Below are positions 20,955 through 29,434 of a stretch of 64,000 nucleotides of DNA, one piece after another. This DNA is from Enterobacter sp. SA187 (GTDB taxonomy: Bacteria; Pseudomonadota; Gammaproteobacteria; Enterobacterales; Enterobacteriaceae), in assembly GCF_001888805.2 (NCBI RefSeq), contig NZ_CP019113.1:806001-870000 (forward strand), in the 5' to 3' direction. How positions within the stretch are numbered: position 1 is the first letter of the stretch; each line of letters starts with the position of its first letter. The notes below the pieces were generated by a model. That model did not search any database. It was not told the DNA's origin and worked only from the letters and a program-made list of their open reading frames with translations. A program made the translations under genes and the position numbers.

Positions 20955-21476
20955 TTACTGCTTAATCACCGCAATGGTGCTGGCGACCACGCCGTCCAGC
21001 GGCTGATCGATATCCACCACCAGCACGTCCTGCTCGTCGCTGCCCGGCTCTTCAAGGGCATCAAACTGCGTCACCAGCATCTGGGTTTTAAAGAAGTGGC
21101 CTTTACGCGCCTTCAGGCGGGTTTCGATCACGTCAAATTCGCCCTTCAGGTAAATAAAAGAAAGATTCGGGTTACCGTCACGCAGCAGATCGCGATAGCG
21201 CTTTTTCAGCGCCGAGCAGACGATCAGCGACACTTTATTAGTGCGCTGCATGGCAAAAGCGGCGTCGTTAAGCGCCTGTAGCCACGGCTTGCGGTCGTCG
21301 TCATTCAGCGGATCGCCGGCAGCCATTTTCATGATGTTGCTGCGCGGATGCAGGAAATCGCCATCGAGGAAGGCGGCCTGGATCTGGTGCGCCACTTCGC
21401 TGGCGACGGCGGATTTACCGCTGCCCGATACGCCCATCAGGACATAGACATGGTGATCAAGATTTGTCGTACTCAA
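20955..21476 (-). CDS. gntK: gluconokinase GntK
   Basis: Phosphorylates D-gluconate to 6-phosphogluconate for the Entner-Doudoroff and pentose-phosphate pathways. 173 residues; P-loop GVSGSGKSAVAS at residues 15-26 and the family motif HFFKTQMLVTQFDALEEPG near 127-145. The start codon is TTG (protein MSTTNLDHHVYV), preceded by GGGAG seven bases upstream; there is no ATG in a position that keeps the N terminus. Preceded by two GntR operators. The low-affinity permease gene gntU that follows gntK in E. coli is absent: a terminator and yhgN come next. Confidence 0.97.
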   Translation of the reverse strand: MSTTNLDHHVYVLMGVSGSGKSAVASEVAHQIQAAFLDGDFLHPRSNIMKMAAGDPLNDDDRKPWLQALNDAAFAMQRTNKVSLIVCSALKKRYRDLLRDGNPNLSFIYLKGEFDVIETRLKARKGHFFKTQMLVTQFDALEEPGSDEQDVLVVDIDQPLDGVVASTIAVIKQ

Positions 21477-21506
21477 GGCGTTGCTCCCACTCGTGCTGAG
21501 GTCAAT

Positions 21507-21534
21507 TGTTACGGGTAACAGTTATCGGTAACAT
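21507..21534 (-). promoter_or_regulatory. paired GntR operators of gntK
   Basis: Two adjoining dyads on the gntK strand, ATGTTACCGATAAC and TGTTACCCGTAACA, match the gnt operator consensus ATGTTACCGATAACA. They lie 30-58 bp before the TTG start, so GntR bound here should block gntK transcription until gluconate is present. Confidence 0.85.
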
Positions 21535-21613
21535 TTTCATGCCGGGGATGCGGAGAAGCAATATCCATTCGCGCCAGAAGTGAATAAATGTGAGCCACTT
21601 CAAATTTGTCAGA

Positions 21614-22609
21614 CTAAATGGAACCGCCCGGCGACAGGGTAAAACCCAAATCTAACATTTTCGGCGTCACGGTTTCGCCACGAATACGCGCCAGCAGGCG
21701 CTCAGCCCCGATGCGGCCCATACGTTCGCGCGGCGTCAGGACGCTGGCCAGACGCGGCTCCATTACCTGCCCGATGTCGTGGCCGTGAAAACCCGCAATC
21801 GCCATGTCGCCGGGAATGGTTAACCCCAGACGCTGACATTCAAAGGCGGCGCCGACGGCCAGATCGTCATTGGTACAAAAAATGCCGTCGAGCTGCGGAT
21901 ATTCACGACGCGCCTGGCGCATCAGTTCAATCCCGGCGGTGTAAGATGAGGATTGCTCCACCATCACGCTGTAAGGCGTCAGACCGGCTTCACGCATGGC
22001 CTGTTCATACCCCCGCTGTTTGATGATAGTACGTTCATCCAGACGTGCACCCAGATAGGCGACGTGGCGATGCCCGCGGCTGATGATTTCCGCCGTCATC
22101 TGGCGCGCCGCTTCCAGGTTATCAAAACCGACGGCAATATCCAGGCACGGAGATTTGCTGTCCATCAGCTCCACCACCGGGATGCCCGCCACTTCGATCA
22201 TTTTCAGCGTACGCGGCGTGTGGCTGCGCTCGGTGAGGATCAGCCCGTCGATATTCCAGGAAAACATCGATTCCAGCCGCTCTTCTTCCAGCTCCGGTTT
22301 ATAGCCGTAGTGCGCCAGCATGGTCTGATAGCCGTTCGCATCGGTGACGCTTTCAATACCGCGCAGCACTTCGGCAAAAACCTGGTTGGTCAAAGAAGGC
22401 AGCAGCACGCCAATGGCGCGGCTGGTGGCATTGGAGAGAATATCCGGGGCGCGATTGGGAATGTAACCCAGTTCATCAAGCGCAGCAGCGATTTTGCCGC
22501 GTAACGCGACGGAGACTTGCTCCGGGTTACGCAGGAACCGGCTGACGGTCATTTTGGTCACGCCAACGCGATCTGCAACGTCCTGAAGTACGGGTCTTTT
22601 CTTTTTCAT
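21614..22609 (-). CDS. gntR: gluconate repressor GntR
   Basis: LacI-family repressor of gluconate uptake and the Entner-Doudoroff genes, released by gluconate. The ATG at 22609 (MKKKRPVLQDVADRVG) gives 331 residues, identical in length to E. coli. LacI helix-turn-helix VLQDVADRVGVTKMTVSRFL at residues 7-26, then the periplasmic-binding-type sensor domain. It lies 137 bp upstream of gntK. The open frame runs 19 codons further upstream with no family resemblance. Confidence 0.97.
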   Translation of the reverse strand: MKKKRPVLQDVADRVGVTKMTVSRFLRNPEQVSVALRGKIAAALDELGYIPNRAPDILSNATSRAIGVLLPSLTNQVFAEVLRGIESVTDANGYQTMLAHYGYKPELEEERLESMFSWNIDGLILTERSHTPRTLKMIEVAGIPVVELMDSKSPCLDIAVGFDNLEAARQMTAEIISRGHRHVAYLGARLDERTIIKQRGYEQAMREAGLTPYSVMVEQSSSYTAGIELMRQARREYPQLDGIFCTNDDLAVGAAFECQRLGLTIPGDMAIAGFHGHDIGQVMEPRLASVLTPRERMGRIGAERLLARIRGETVTPKMLDLGFTLSPGGSI

Positions 22610-22662
22610 CGTGCCTGTGTGATAAACGGGAAAACATTGCTCCAGTTTATCACGGACAGCAG

Positions 22663-22692
22663 ACAACCTCCCCGCAGATACGGGGAGGTTGT
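22663..22692. terminator. 12-bp hairpin between yhhW and gntR
   Basis: ACAACCTCCCCG and its exact complement CGGGGAGGTTGT enclose a six-base loop. It sits 20 bp past the yhhW stop, where a terminator is expected, but the T-rich tract (GTTATTTATTT) is on the rightward side, so termination of yhhW is plausible rather than clear. Confidence 0.55.
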
Positions 22693-22711
22693 GTTATTTA
22701 TTTAAGCGGGA

Positions 22712-23407
22712 TCAAACAGGCGGCAGGTCAAACAGCAGAATTTCGCTGTCGCTGTCGGCATGGATGGAGAGCGCCTGCTCATCCCAGATTGCCAGACCAT
22801 CCGCCGTGGTGGCTTTGGTGCCGTTGATGGACACTTCACCTTTCACCACCTGGATCCAGATGCGGCGTTCTGCAGCCACCTGGTAAACCGACTGCTCATC
22901 TTTCAGCAGCGCCCAGCGGGACAGTTCCATATCCTGATTCACCTTCAGGGAACCGTCACGGGCATCCGGCGACAGCACCAGCTGGCGGCCCTGGGCGGCG
23001 TCAAAGCGGCGCTGTTCGTAGCGCGGCGTGATGCCGGTTTTTTCCGGAATGATCCAGATTTGATACAGGTGCAGCTTGTCGGTGGCGCTCGGGTTGTATT
23101 CCGAGTGACGCACGCCGGTACCGGCGCTCATGATCTGGAATTCACCAGCCGGAACCTGCTCTTTATTCCCCATGCTGTCCTGGTGCTCAACCGCCCCTTC
23201 CAGCACGTAGGTCAAAATTTCCATGTCTTTGTGCGGGTGCGTTCCGAAGCCCTGGCCTGCGTCGATCACGTCATCGTTAATGACGCGCAGCGCAGAGAAT
23301 CCCATAAAGTTCGGATCGTAATAATCGGCGAAAGAGAAAGTGTGCCAGGAGTCCAGCCAGCCATGATTTGCATGACCACGTTCGTTTGCTTTGCGTAAGA
23401 AAATCAT
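22712..23407 (-). CDS. yhhW: pirin-family quercetin 2,3-dioxygenase YhhW
   Basis: Bicupin (pirin) protein; the E. coli protein has quercetinase activity in vitro and its cellular role is open. I start at the ATG at 23407 (MIFLRKANERGHANHGW), 231 residues as in E. coli; a GTG three codons earlier overlaps the likely Shine-Dalgarno. Metal ligands of the N-terminal cupin are visible: two histidines in GTHPHKDMEI and His/Glu in GVRHSEYN. Downstream of the divergent-looking gap after yhhX. Confidence 0.94.
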   Translation of the reverse strand: MIFLRKANERGHANHGWLDSWHTFSFADYYDPNFMGFSALRVINDDVIDAGQGFGTHPHKDMEILTYVLEGAVEHQDSMGNKEQVPAGEFQIMSAGTGVRHSEYNPSATDKLHLYQIWIIPEKTGITPRYEQRRFDAAQGRQLVLSPDARDGSLKVNQDMELSRWALLKDEQSVYQVAAERRIWIQVVKGEVSINGTKATTADGLAIWDEQALSIHADSDSEILLFDLPPV

Positions 23408-23529
23408 TTTTTTCACCCCGTCTGTTTTCGATGGAGTAAGTGTGGACGTAATCGATTCGGGATGATAGTGGGTGAAAATTGACTCCTCTGTTCAAAAAAA
23501 GTGAACAAGTGCAGAGGAGCCAAATCCGC

Positions 23530-24567
23530 TTATTTAGCGAGGGTTACGGTGGATGGCGAGGCCTGCTCAAAGCCGCGCTCCAGGATCTCGAGGTTGGTCA
23601 TTACTTCAGATTCCTTGACGTAATTCGGCTGCCCCTCAGTGATGGTGGCGTAGAGCGCATCATAGACCCGGCCATAGTCGCCGGTTTCCGCAGGCCACTC
23701 TTCACGCACGGTTTCACCAGCGTCATTAACGTACTCCAGCGTGGCGATGCTATCGTCGGCGGCAAAGCCCGCCTCGCCCGGCATGATATTGGCCTTCAGA
23801 CTGGTTTCCTGCTGATCGATACCGTATTTAACAAACGAGCCTTTGGTGCCGTGGACGATAAATTTCGGGTAGTCGATCTTCACATAGTGGCTGGTTTTGA
23901 CGATGGCTTTCAGGTCGCCGTAAAACAGCTGCGCTTCGTAGGTATCATCCGGGTTGGCTTTGTTACGCAGGCTGCGGATGTCATAGGAGACATGATCCGG
24001 GCGGCCAAACAGCGAGATGATCTGATCCATGGTGTGCACGCCAAGCCCGTAAAACATGCCATCCTGCGGCAGGCCGGGTTTGGTTTCCGCCACCGGACGG
24101 AAGTAATCGAAATGGCTTTCGATTTCGACAATATCCCCCAGTTTGCCGCTCTCGATGGCTTTTTTCGCCGTCAGGAAGCAGGAATCAAAGCGACGATTCT
24201 GGTACGGCGTAACGGTCAGACCTTTGCTTCTCGCCAGTTCAAATAAGGTTTTTGCTTCGGCCAGCGTCGGCGTGAATGGCTTCTCTACCAGTACGTTTTT
24301 ACCGGCTTCCAGCGCGCGTTTCGCGTACTCAAAATGGCTGTCGGCATGGGTGCAGACCACCACCAGTTTTACCTGCGGATCCCCTAATACCTCGTCCAGA
24401 TCGCTGGTGAAATGGATATGCTGATACTGCGGCTGCTGCTCTTCCGGTTTCGCATGACGGCGGAAAATATGCGCCACATGCCAGGTGTCTTTGCGGTTGA
24501 GAACGTACGGAAGGTGATAGCGGGTGGTGCTTTTGCCAAATCCAATAAATGCGCAATGCAGGGTCAT
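23530..24567 (-). CDS. yhhX: GFO/IDH/MocA oxidoreductase YhhX
   Basis: NAD(P)-dependent oxidoreductase of unknown substrate. The ATG at 24567 (MTLHCAFIGFGKSTTRYH) after AAAAAGGA gives 345 residues, the E. coli length. Rossmann motif GFGKST near residue 10, EKPFTPTLAEAKTLF near 95-109 with the family EKP, and GLGVHTMDQIISLFG near 175. RyhB lies just upstream on the same strand, with its own terminator between. Confidence 0.95.
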   Translation of the reverse strand: MTLHCAFIGFGKSTTRYHLPYVLNRKDTWHVAHIFRRHAKPEEQQPQYQHIHFTSDLDEVLGDPQVKLVVVCTHADSHFEYAKRALEAGKNVLVEKPFTPTLAEAKTLFELARSKGLTVTPYQNRRFDSCFLTAKKAIESGKLGDIVEIESHFDYFRPVAETKPGLPQDGMFYGLGVHTMDQIISLFGRPDHVSYDIRSLRNKANPDDTYEAQLFYGDLKAIVKTSHYVKIDYPKFIVHGTKGSFVKYGIDQQETSLKANIMPGEAGFAADDSIATLEYVNDAGETVREEWPAETGDYGRVYDALYATITEGQPNYVKESEVMTNLEILERGFEQASPSTVTLAK

Positions 24568-24633
24568 GGTATCGTCCTTTTTAAGGTTACTTTCATAACC
24601 ATAGCGCAAATGCCGGGGTGACAACATGGCAAA

Positions 24634-24726
24634 AAAAAAGCCAGCACGCGGCTGGCTAAGATAATACTGGAAGCAATGTGAGCAATGTCGTGCTTTCAGG
24701 TTTACCGTAGCGGTCCCCCTGAACGC
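24634..24726 (-). ncRNA. ryhB: small RNA RyhB
   Basis: Iron-sparing, Hfq-dependent antisense RNA that represses mRNAs for iron-using proteins. The core (GACATTGCTCACATTGCTTC, read leftward across 24671-24690) is identical to the E. coli RyhB seed region as I know it. The 3' end is a terminator stem AGCCAGC / GCTGGCT followed by nine Ts at 24631-24639. The 5' part (GCGTTCAGGGGGACC) differs from E. coli by a few bases. The predicted start is the G at 24726, six bases after a TATTAT -10 box; a -35 TAGACA lies 18 bp further. Position next to yhhX is as in E. coli. Confidence 0.93.
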
Positions 24727-24728
24727 AT

Positions 24729-24747
24729 GGCAATAATAATCATTATC
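24729..24747. promoter_or_regulatory. Fur box and promoter of ryhB
   Basis: Matches the 19-bp Fur consensus GATAATGATAATCATTATC at 16 positions, including 12 consecutive ones (ATAATCATTATC at 24736-24747). It covers the -10 of ryhB. The TGA stop of the M24-like gene (24746-24748) lies inside it, and the -35 TAGACA is read from the last codons of that gene. Confidence 0.88.
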
Positions 24748-26164
24748 ATTCGCACTTGTCTACCCCTTTTTGCAAAAAATGGCAGACAAAGGCGGTGTCA
24801 TGGTCCAGCAACCAGGGGCGCAAATAAGCAACTGTACTGCACATCGGTAAGATGTCCGCGGACAGGTTGATGCCCAGTGTTTCGATAAGATAATGCCTGC
24901 GCCGTTGCATCCGCTGCCATAGCTGTGGGTACTGAAACTCAATTTCCCGTTGCAACTGTTTGTCTGCCAGCAGTACGGTGCTTTCCGCAGAAACGCCGCC
25001 AAGATTGGGGATGGAAGGAATGATGTCAATTTGCAGGATCATTCCGCTCTGCAATGTTTGCTGAGAGCCTTCGTAAATGGGAGAAGACATCCACTCTTCT
25101 TCAGCGGTCAGGTGCCCCGGACAAAGCGACCAGTGATATTTTTCCCGTGGTAATATCGCGTCGATACGATCAAACAGTTCCCCGCCGCGCATACCTACGG
25201 TGATCGCTTCCAGCCAGTGAACATAGGCCGCAAAATAGGGTCGGGCGATCGCGTCCAGATAATTTTCCGCCCCGGTTGATAAGAGATTAGAACCGTTTAC
25301 GGCATATCCGGCGCGACTGGAAGCGCCGCCGCGATAGCCTACGGTCAATGAAATCGTATCGCCATATTTCACCGTGTTCTCGCCAGGAAACAGGTTACCT
25401 TTTATAAAGCGCGGCCCGCTGGCAGCGATGGTGACAATGTTTGTATGCTGACCTGAACGCACCAGACGATCGCCTAATTCCTGCTCGGTAACGCCAGGAG
25501 CCAGCGCGTTCATCGCATCCAGAATACAATCGGAGGCTAACGCCGCACCATATTCATAGTGCGCGATTTCGTTAGCATTGTTTACCGTTCTGACACCGTT
25601 TTCGCCGATAAATAAATCGATTTCATTGGTCAAACAGGCTTCATTGCCGACGATGTTGCGAATGGTATCGACGATAAAAGAAGGCAAATCATAAATCTTT
25701 TTATCGATCGCTGAACCATCGGTAAACATCTTCCAGCCAACTAAACCGGTGCGCGCATTCTCACGAATACCGGCTTCAATAAGTAATTCTTTAATCGATT
25801 TATCGTTTCTGTTGGGTTGATTAGGCAGTGAAAAATGAGATAAATGCACTGCCCTGGCCTTGACGCGCGCCTTACTGACTTTGTTGAGATTTTCATTGCC
25901 GAGCACCAGGGTTATTTCACCATCGACGTTAATAACCATCAGCGCCTCTTCAAAGCGGGTAAAAAAACCGGTGAGGTACTCGAAATTCCCGCAATGTTCC
26001 ACGTCACCATAGATCACCAACTGCTCAAGGCCACGTTGCTTCATCATGGTCAGTATTTTGTTTTTTCTGTGCTGGATGGTTTCATCCGTGAGTGCCACAG
26101 GCGTGCCTGCGCAATCTTTCTCGGGTGGCCGGATTTTTTTAAGCCTTATGTCATATTTTTTCAT
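24746..26164 (-). CDS. M24-fold (creatinase/Xaa-Pro peptidase-like) protein lacking metal ligands
   Basis: 472 residues from the ATG at 26164 (MKKYDIRLKKIRPPEK, preceded by AGAGG). An N-terminal creatinase-type domain (about 30-180) is followed by a pita-bread domain (about 200-420). In M24 metallopeptidases five residues bind two metals (Asp, Asp, His, Glu, Glu). Here the region of the first two reads YGDTISLTVGYRGG and ASSRAGYAV with neither Asp, His351 is kept (PGHL), the first Glu is Asp380 (LQIDIIP), and the last Glu, Glu394, is kept (GVSAEST). It may therefore be a metal-free hydrolase, as creatinase is, or non-catalytic. Third gene after the PTS permease and M81 gene, 38 bp after the latter. 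AT-richer than flanking genes. Substrate unknown. Confidence 0.8.
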   Translation of the reverse strand: MKKYDIRLKKIRPPEKDCAGTPVALTDETIQHRKNKILTMMKQRGLEQLVIYGDVEHCGNFEYLTGFFTRFEEALMVINVDGEITLVLGNENLNKVSKARVKARAVHLSHFSLPNQPNRNDKSIKELLIEAGIRENARTGLVGWKMFTDGSAIDKKIYDLPSFIVDTIRNIVGNEACLTNEIDLFIGENGVRTVNNANEIAHYEYGAALASDCILDAMNALAPGVTEQELGDRLVRSGQHTNIVTIAASGPRFIKGNLFPGENTVKYGDTISLTVGYRGGASSRAGYAVNGSNLLSTGAENYLDAIARPYFAAYVHWLEAITVGMRGGELFDRIDAILPREKYHWSLCPGHLTAEEEWMSSPIYEGSQQTLQSGMILQIDIIPSIPNLGGVSAESTVLLADKQLQREIEFQYPQLWQRMQRRRHYLIETLGINLSADILPMCSTVAYLRPWLLDHDTAFVCHFLQKGVDKCE

Positions 26165-26202
26165 CTTAACCTCTTTTACCAATCACCGTGCAAAGCAATA
26201 TG

Positions 26203-27645
26203 TCAAATATCATCGATCGGAAACATGGGGCGCATAATTCTTTTGAAAGGGATGGCGCGTGTATTCTGAGGCGTCGCGCCGGGGGTAAGGGACATCACAC
26301 ATAATTTCCCTTTTTCTTTAAGCTCGGGAAAAATATAGCCTTGCTTAACGACAATGATGTCATATTCATCCCAGTCAAGCCCTGCGCCAGTAAACTGATG
26401 TTGCTCTGCCATCGTTTGCCGGGTGCTGGCTACCACAATATCAACAGGTCTTCCTTTTACTGAGACGGTAACACTGTATCCATAGCAGGCCTCATGAGGA
26501 TGAAGCATATAACCGCGTAGCTCGCCACGGGCCTTAACCGTAACGTCAAGACCAACGCTTTTGGACATCTCATCATAATCGACGCCAAGGTTAATATGCG
26601 CTTCTTCACCTATTCCCAGCTGACTAAGTTGCTGATAAGTTTGCGGATCGCAAATGTTGGCAAACAATACTTTTTTAGTCAGATCGCCGACCTCTAAAAA
26701 CTGGCGCAGAATATAAGTATTCCATCCGGTAGCACCGGATGTCGTGTTATCCCCGGAATCCGTAATAAATACCGGTTTATCTTTAAACGCCAGTGCCATT
26801 TTTAAAGCTTCATCAGGCTGCGCGGTTAATCCGGTATAATGAAATTCATGCCGTTTATTCCACACATAATCTGCCAGTTGATCGGCTATCTCTTCAGCAT
26901 AAGATTGATCCTCTGCCGTAGCGGGTACCACAACGATCCCACACCCGGCGACATCCGTATCATGGCGTATATAGCCTGGATGCCAGCTGACGCTCATGAT
27001 CCGTGGATCATTTTCCAATTCATTCATATAGTGATTGATACTTTTGACAGGTTCGTCGGATGAGACGCTTTGTTCGCCGCCCAGAATTAGAGGCAGTTTA
27101 CGATAGACAGAGTGAATATTCTGACGCTCTCTGAGGAGGTTACAGAGCATTGACGCCACCTGTTTAGCGGTATCAAGGCTATCTGTATGGGGTGACTCTC
27201 TGTAGCTGCGGATCAGGGTGGTGGCATTCACATAATCCGCACATAAATTACCATGAGGATCGCATACCACGGCAACAGGCATATAATCGCCAACAATTTC
27301 ACGGATTTTCTTCAGGATATGATGATCGCCTGAGCCAAGGCCTTCAACCTGGCTGGCACCATGCAACATCAGATAAATGCCGTCAATTTCATGCAAGTGG
27401 TTGCGCGTCGCGTCCAGGAAACAATGTTCAATGTAGTCGAATGCCTCTTTGGTTATGACGCCCGACGAGCCTGCATCAGCATAGACCGCCGGAATTAATT
27501 CAATACCTGCTTCAGCGAAAACAGTTCCCACATGCATTCTTTCAATACATTCATCGCCGAATGATAAAAGAAAATCGCTGATTTTATTCTTAAGCGGAAT
27601 ATTTGCATTTGACTCCGTCATGAAATGGCCAACGAGTACTTTCAT
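26203..27645 (-). CDS. M81-family (microcystinase MlrC-like) metallohydrolase
   Basis: 480 residues beginning MKVLVGHFMTESNANIP. The zinc-ligand pattern described for MlrC (Glu, then Asp-x-His, then His 22 residues on) is present: Glu11 in HFMTESN, Asp129 and His131 in VVCDPHGN, His153 in ESPHTDS, the last two exactly 22 apart. The second half has ITDSGDNTTSGATGWNTYIL, the family glycine-rich DxGDN block, and the C-terminal MlrC domain. Known members cut linearised microcystin; most have no known substrate. It is cytoplasmic (no signal peptide). It follows the PTS permease by 70 bp, suggesting it acts on the imported, probably phosphorylated, compound. Product is inferred. Confidence 0.85.
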   Translation of the reverse strand: MKVLVGHFMTESNANIPLKNKISDFLLSFGDECIERMHVGTVFAEAGIELIPAVYADAGSSGVITKEAFDYIEHCFLDATRNHLHEIDGIYLMLHGASQVEGLGSGDHHILKKIREIVGDYMPVAVVCDPHGNLCADYVNATTLIRSYRESPHTDSLDTAKQVASMLCNLLRERQNIHSVYRKLPLILGGEQSVSSDEPVKSINHYMNELENDPRIMSVSWHPGYIRHDTDVAGCGIVVVPATAEDQSYAEEIADQLADYVWNKRHEFHYTGLTAQPDEALKMALAFKDKPVFITDSGDNTTSGATGWNTYILRQFLEVGDLTKKVLFANICDPQTYQQLSQLGIGEEAHINLGVDYDEMSKSVGLDVTVKARGELRGYMLHPHEACYGYSVTVSVKGRPVDIVVASTRQTMAEQHQFTGAGLDWDEYDIIVVKQGYIFPELKEKGKLCVMSLTPGATPQNTRAIPFKRIMRPMFPIDDI

Positions 27646-27715
27646 TTTTATAGTCCTTATTTATCCGGATATAAGAAATCACTTTCACCTATTTAAAATG
27701 TGTGGTGCATCGCAC

Positions 27716-29125
27716 TTATTCAGATACAGTCCGGTGGCTAAGCAAATTTTTATTATCTAATGATAAAATGATTCTGGTGGCAAAAAACGATACCAGTATC
27801 GCCACGACAGCAACAATTGCGGCAATTATTACGTAATGCAGGCTCCCACTTTTATCAACAAAGAATAAAAACGTTAATAGACCAGGGCATCCACCTTCAA
27901 CGAAAGAGCGAAGCCCCATCAGGCCAGCAATAACCCCACCACTCACTGCCCCCACGGCGGTACCAATAAGTACTTTGGGTCGCATCAGCAAGCTGCCATA
28001 AAATGCAGGTTCGGTGACACCACACAGCGCCGTTACGGCAAAGGAGGCGATCATACCTTTCTGGGCTTTATTGTTTTTAATACTGCTGGCAACTCCCAGA
28101 GCGGTCGCGCCGATACAAATATTCGAGATAAACCCCATGGTCCCGGTAACCGAGTTGAAGCCAACGGTTGCGATTAGGTGAACAGAAATGGGAGAGATAG
28201 CTTTATCGATGCCGAGCATCACCATATACGGATAAACCGCAGCCAGAATAGGTTGCGAAAGGAAACCCACGGCATCGCCTAACCAGATACAGAAATCACC
28301 TATCGCACCGCTTAAGTAAGTCCCCAGAGGCCCCAGTATGATTAGCTGTACTGGTACTACGATAAACATTGTCAGCAGGGGTTTTACAAAGTAGATAACG
28401 GCTTCGGGAATGATTTTCTTCAGCACTTTATCAACATAGTACATGAAGAAAACACCGAGAATAATCGGCAAAATGGCTGAACCGTAATCAATCTGCGGGA
28501 TCGGTATCCCAAGAAAATTCAGGCCAGCAACATCATTTATCCTTTCCGTCAGCAATACCGCCCCTAAAAATGCGCCCATAATAGGCTGCATTTTCAGTTG
28601 CGATGCGAGAGTATAACCAATATAAACTGGCAGAAAGGTAAAGCCAGCCTGAAATATCGCCAGTAATACGTTTGCCGTTCCGCTATTGATATCCATACCA
28701 AAATAGTTCATTAGCAGATTACGTATCGCAAGGATCATACCGCCGACAATCATTGCTGGTACCACAGGCATGAAAATGGGCGAAACAAAGTTTCCGAACT
28801 TATTCAGATACCAGGCGGCATTACGTGGGCCATCTTCCTCTACGTCATTACTGCCCCGCTCGCCTGCACTCTCCTTCCACCCAGAAACCGCAACAAAATC
28901 ATGCCAGGCATCATTCACATTTGGCCCGATGATAATCTGGATTTGCTTATCTTTAATGATGACGCCTGCGCAATCCGGTAGGTTTTTTATTGCGTCAGAA
29001 TTTACATGACTTCTTTTTATAACATCTATGCGAAGTCTGGTCGCACAATGGGTTACATGACTAATATTTTCATTTCCACCAAGATGCCCTATGGCAAGTC
29101 TGGACATTTCCGTATATTTCCCCAT
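27716..29125 (-). CDS. PTS permease EIIBC, glucose/beta-glucoside superfamily
   Basis: Membrane transporter that phosphorylates its substrate during uptake. The ATG at 29125 follows AAGGAGGGAG. 469 residues: EIIB domain at 1-80 with the phosphorylated Cys27 in THCATRLRID, a linker, then EIIC with about ten membrane segments and the conserved GVTEPAFYGSLL. It is of the beta-glucoside/sucrose/N-acetylmuramate type and lacks an EIIA domain, so it probably takes phosphate from the chromosomal EIIA-Glc (Crr). First gene of the leftward cassette operon, divergent from the DeoR-type regulator. The exact substrate cannot be read from the sequence. No glycoside hydrolase is nearby. Confidence 0.92.
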   Translation of the reverse strand: MGKYTEMSRLAIGHLGGNENISHVTHCATRLRIDVIKRSHVNSDAIKNLPDCAGVIIKDKQIQIIIGPNVNDAWHDFVAVSGWKESAGERGSNDVEEDGPRNAAWYLNKFGNFVSPIFMPVVPAMIVGGMILAIRNLLMNYFGMDINSGTANVLLAIFQAGFTFLPVYIGYTLASQLKMQPIMGAFLGAVLLTERINDVAGLNFLGIPIPQIDYGSAILPIILGVFFMYYVDKVLKKIIPEAVIYFVKPLLTMFIVVPVQLIILGPLGTYLSGAIGDFCIWLGDAVGFLSQPILAAVYPYMVMLGIDKAISPISVHLIATVGFNSVTGTMGFISNICIGATALGVASSIKNNKAQKGMIASFAVTALCGVTEPAFYGSLLMRPKVLIGTAVGAVSGGVIAGLMGLRSFVEGGCPGLLTFLFFVDKSGSLHYVIIAAIVAVVAILVSFFATRIILSLDNKNLLSHRTVSE

Positions 29126-29434
29126 AACACTCCCTCCTTGCGAGAGTTATAAGATTGGATAATAAAAGCTTCTTTAGGCTATGCACTTTGTTACAAGGCA
29201 ACACAATAAACATAAAATGTTGCTTTATGTTATACTTTGATCACTAAGTGAGCAGCAGATCACGCAAAATTATCAAAATAACACCCAACTGTGCTCTACC
29301 TCACAGATGAGCAGCAGAAATAACGAACCTGAGGGGTTTATGCTTGCCGGATGTCTATAAACAAGTGTAATTTCTTGTTTTATCTGTATTTAATTAGCAT
29401 TAGCGCGCTGATAATACCTTTGAGAGAAAGTTTG
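29126..29434. promoter_or_regulatory. divergent control region of the PTS-M81-M24 cassette
   Basis: 309 bp of AT-rich DNA between the EIIBC gene and the regulator. It holds a perfect inverted repeat AACATAAA-7-TTTATGTT (29209-29231), an overlapping GCAACA / TGTTGC pair (29198-29223), and a direct repeat TGAGCAGCAGA at 29249-29259 and 29308-29318. A CRP-like site TGTGC-N6-TCACA is at 29290-29305 and a weaker one around 29246-29267. The dyad is a candidate operator for the adjacent DeoR-type protein. I could not fix the promoters with confidence. Confidence 0.55.

Noticed and set aside
29246..29267. Second CRP site
   Set aside because: Only about 7 of the 10 core positions agree, so it is mentioned in the control region but not called as a separate site.
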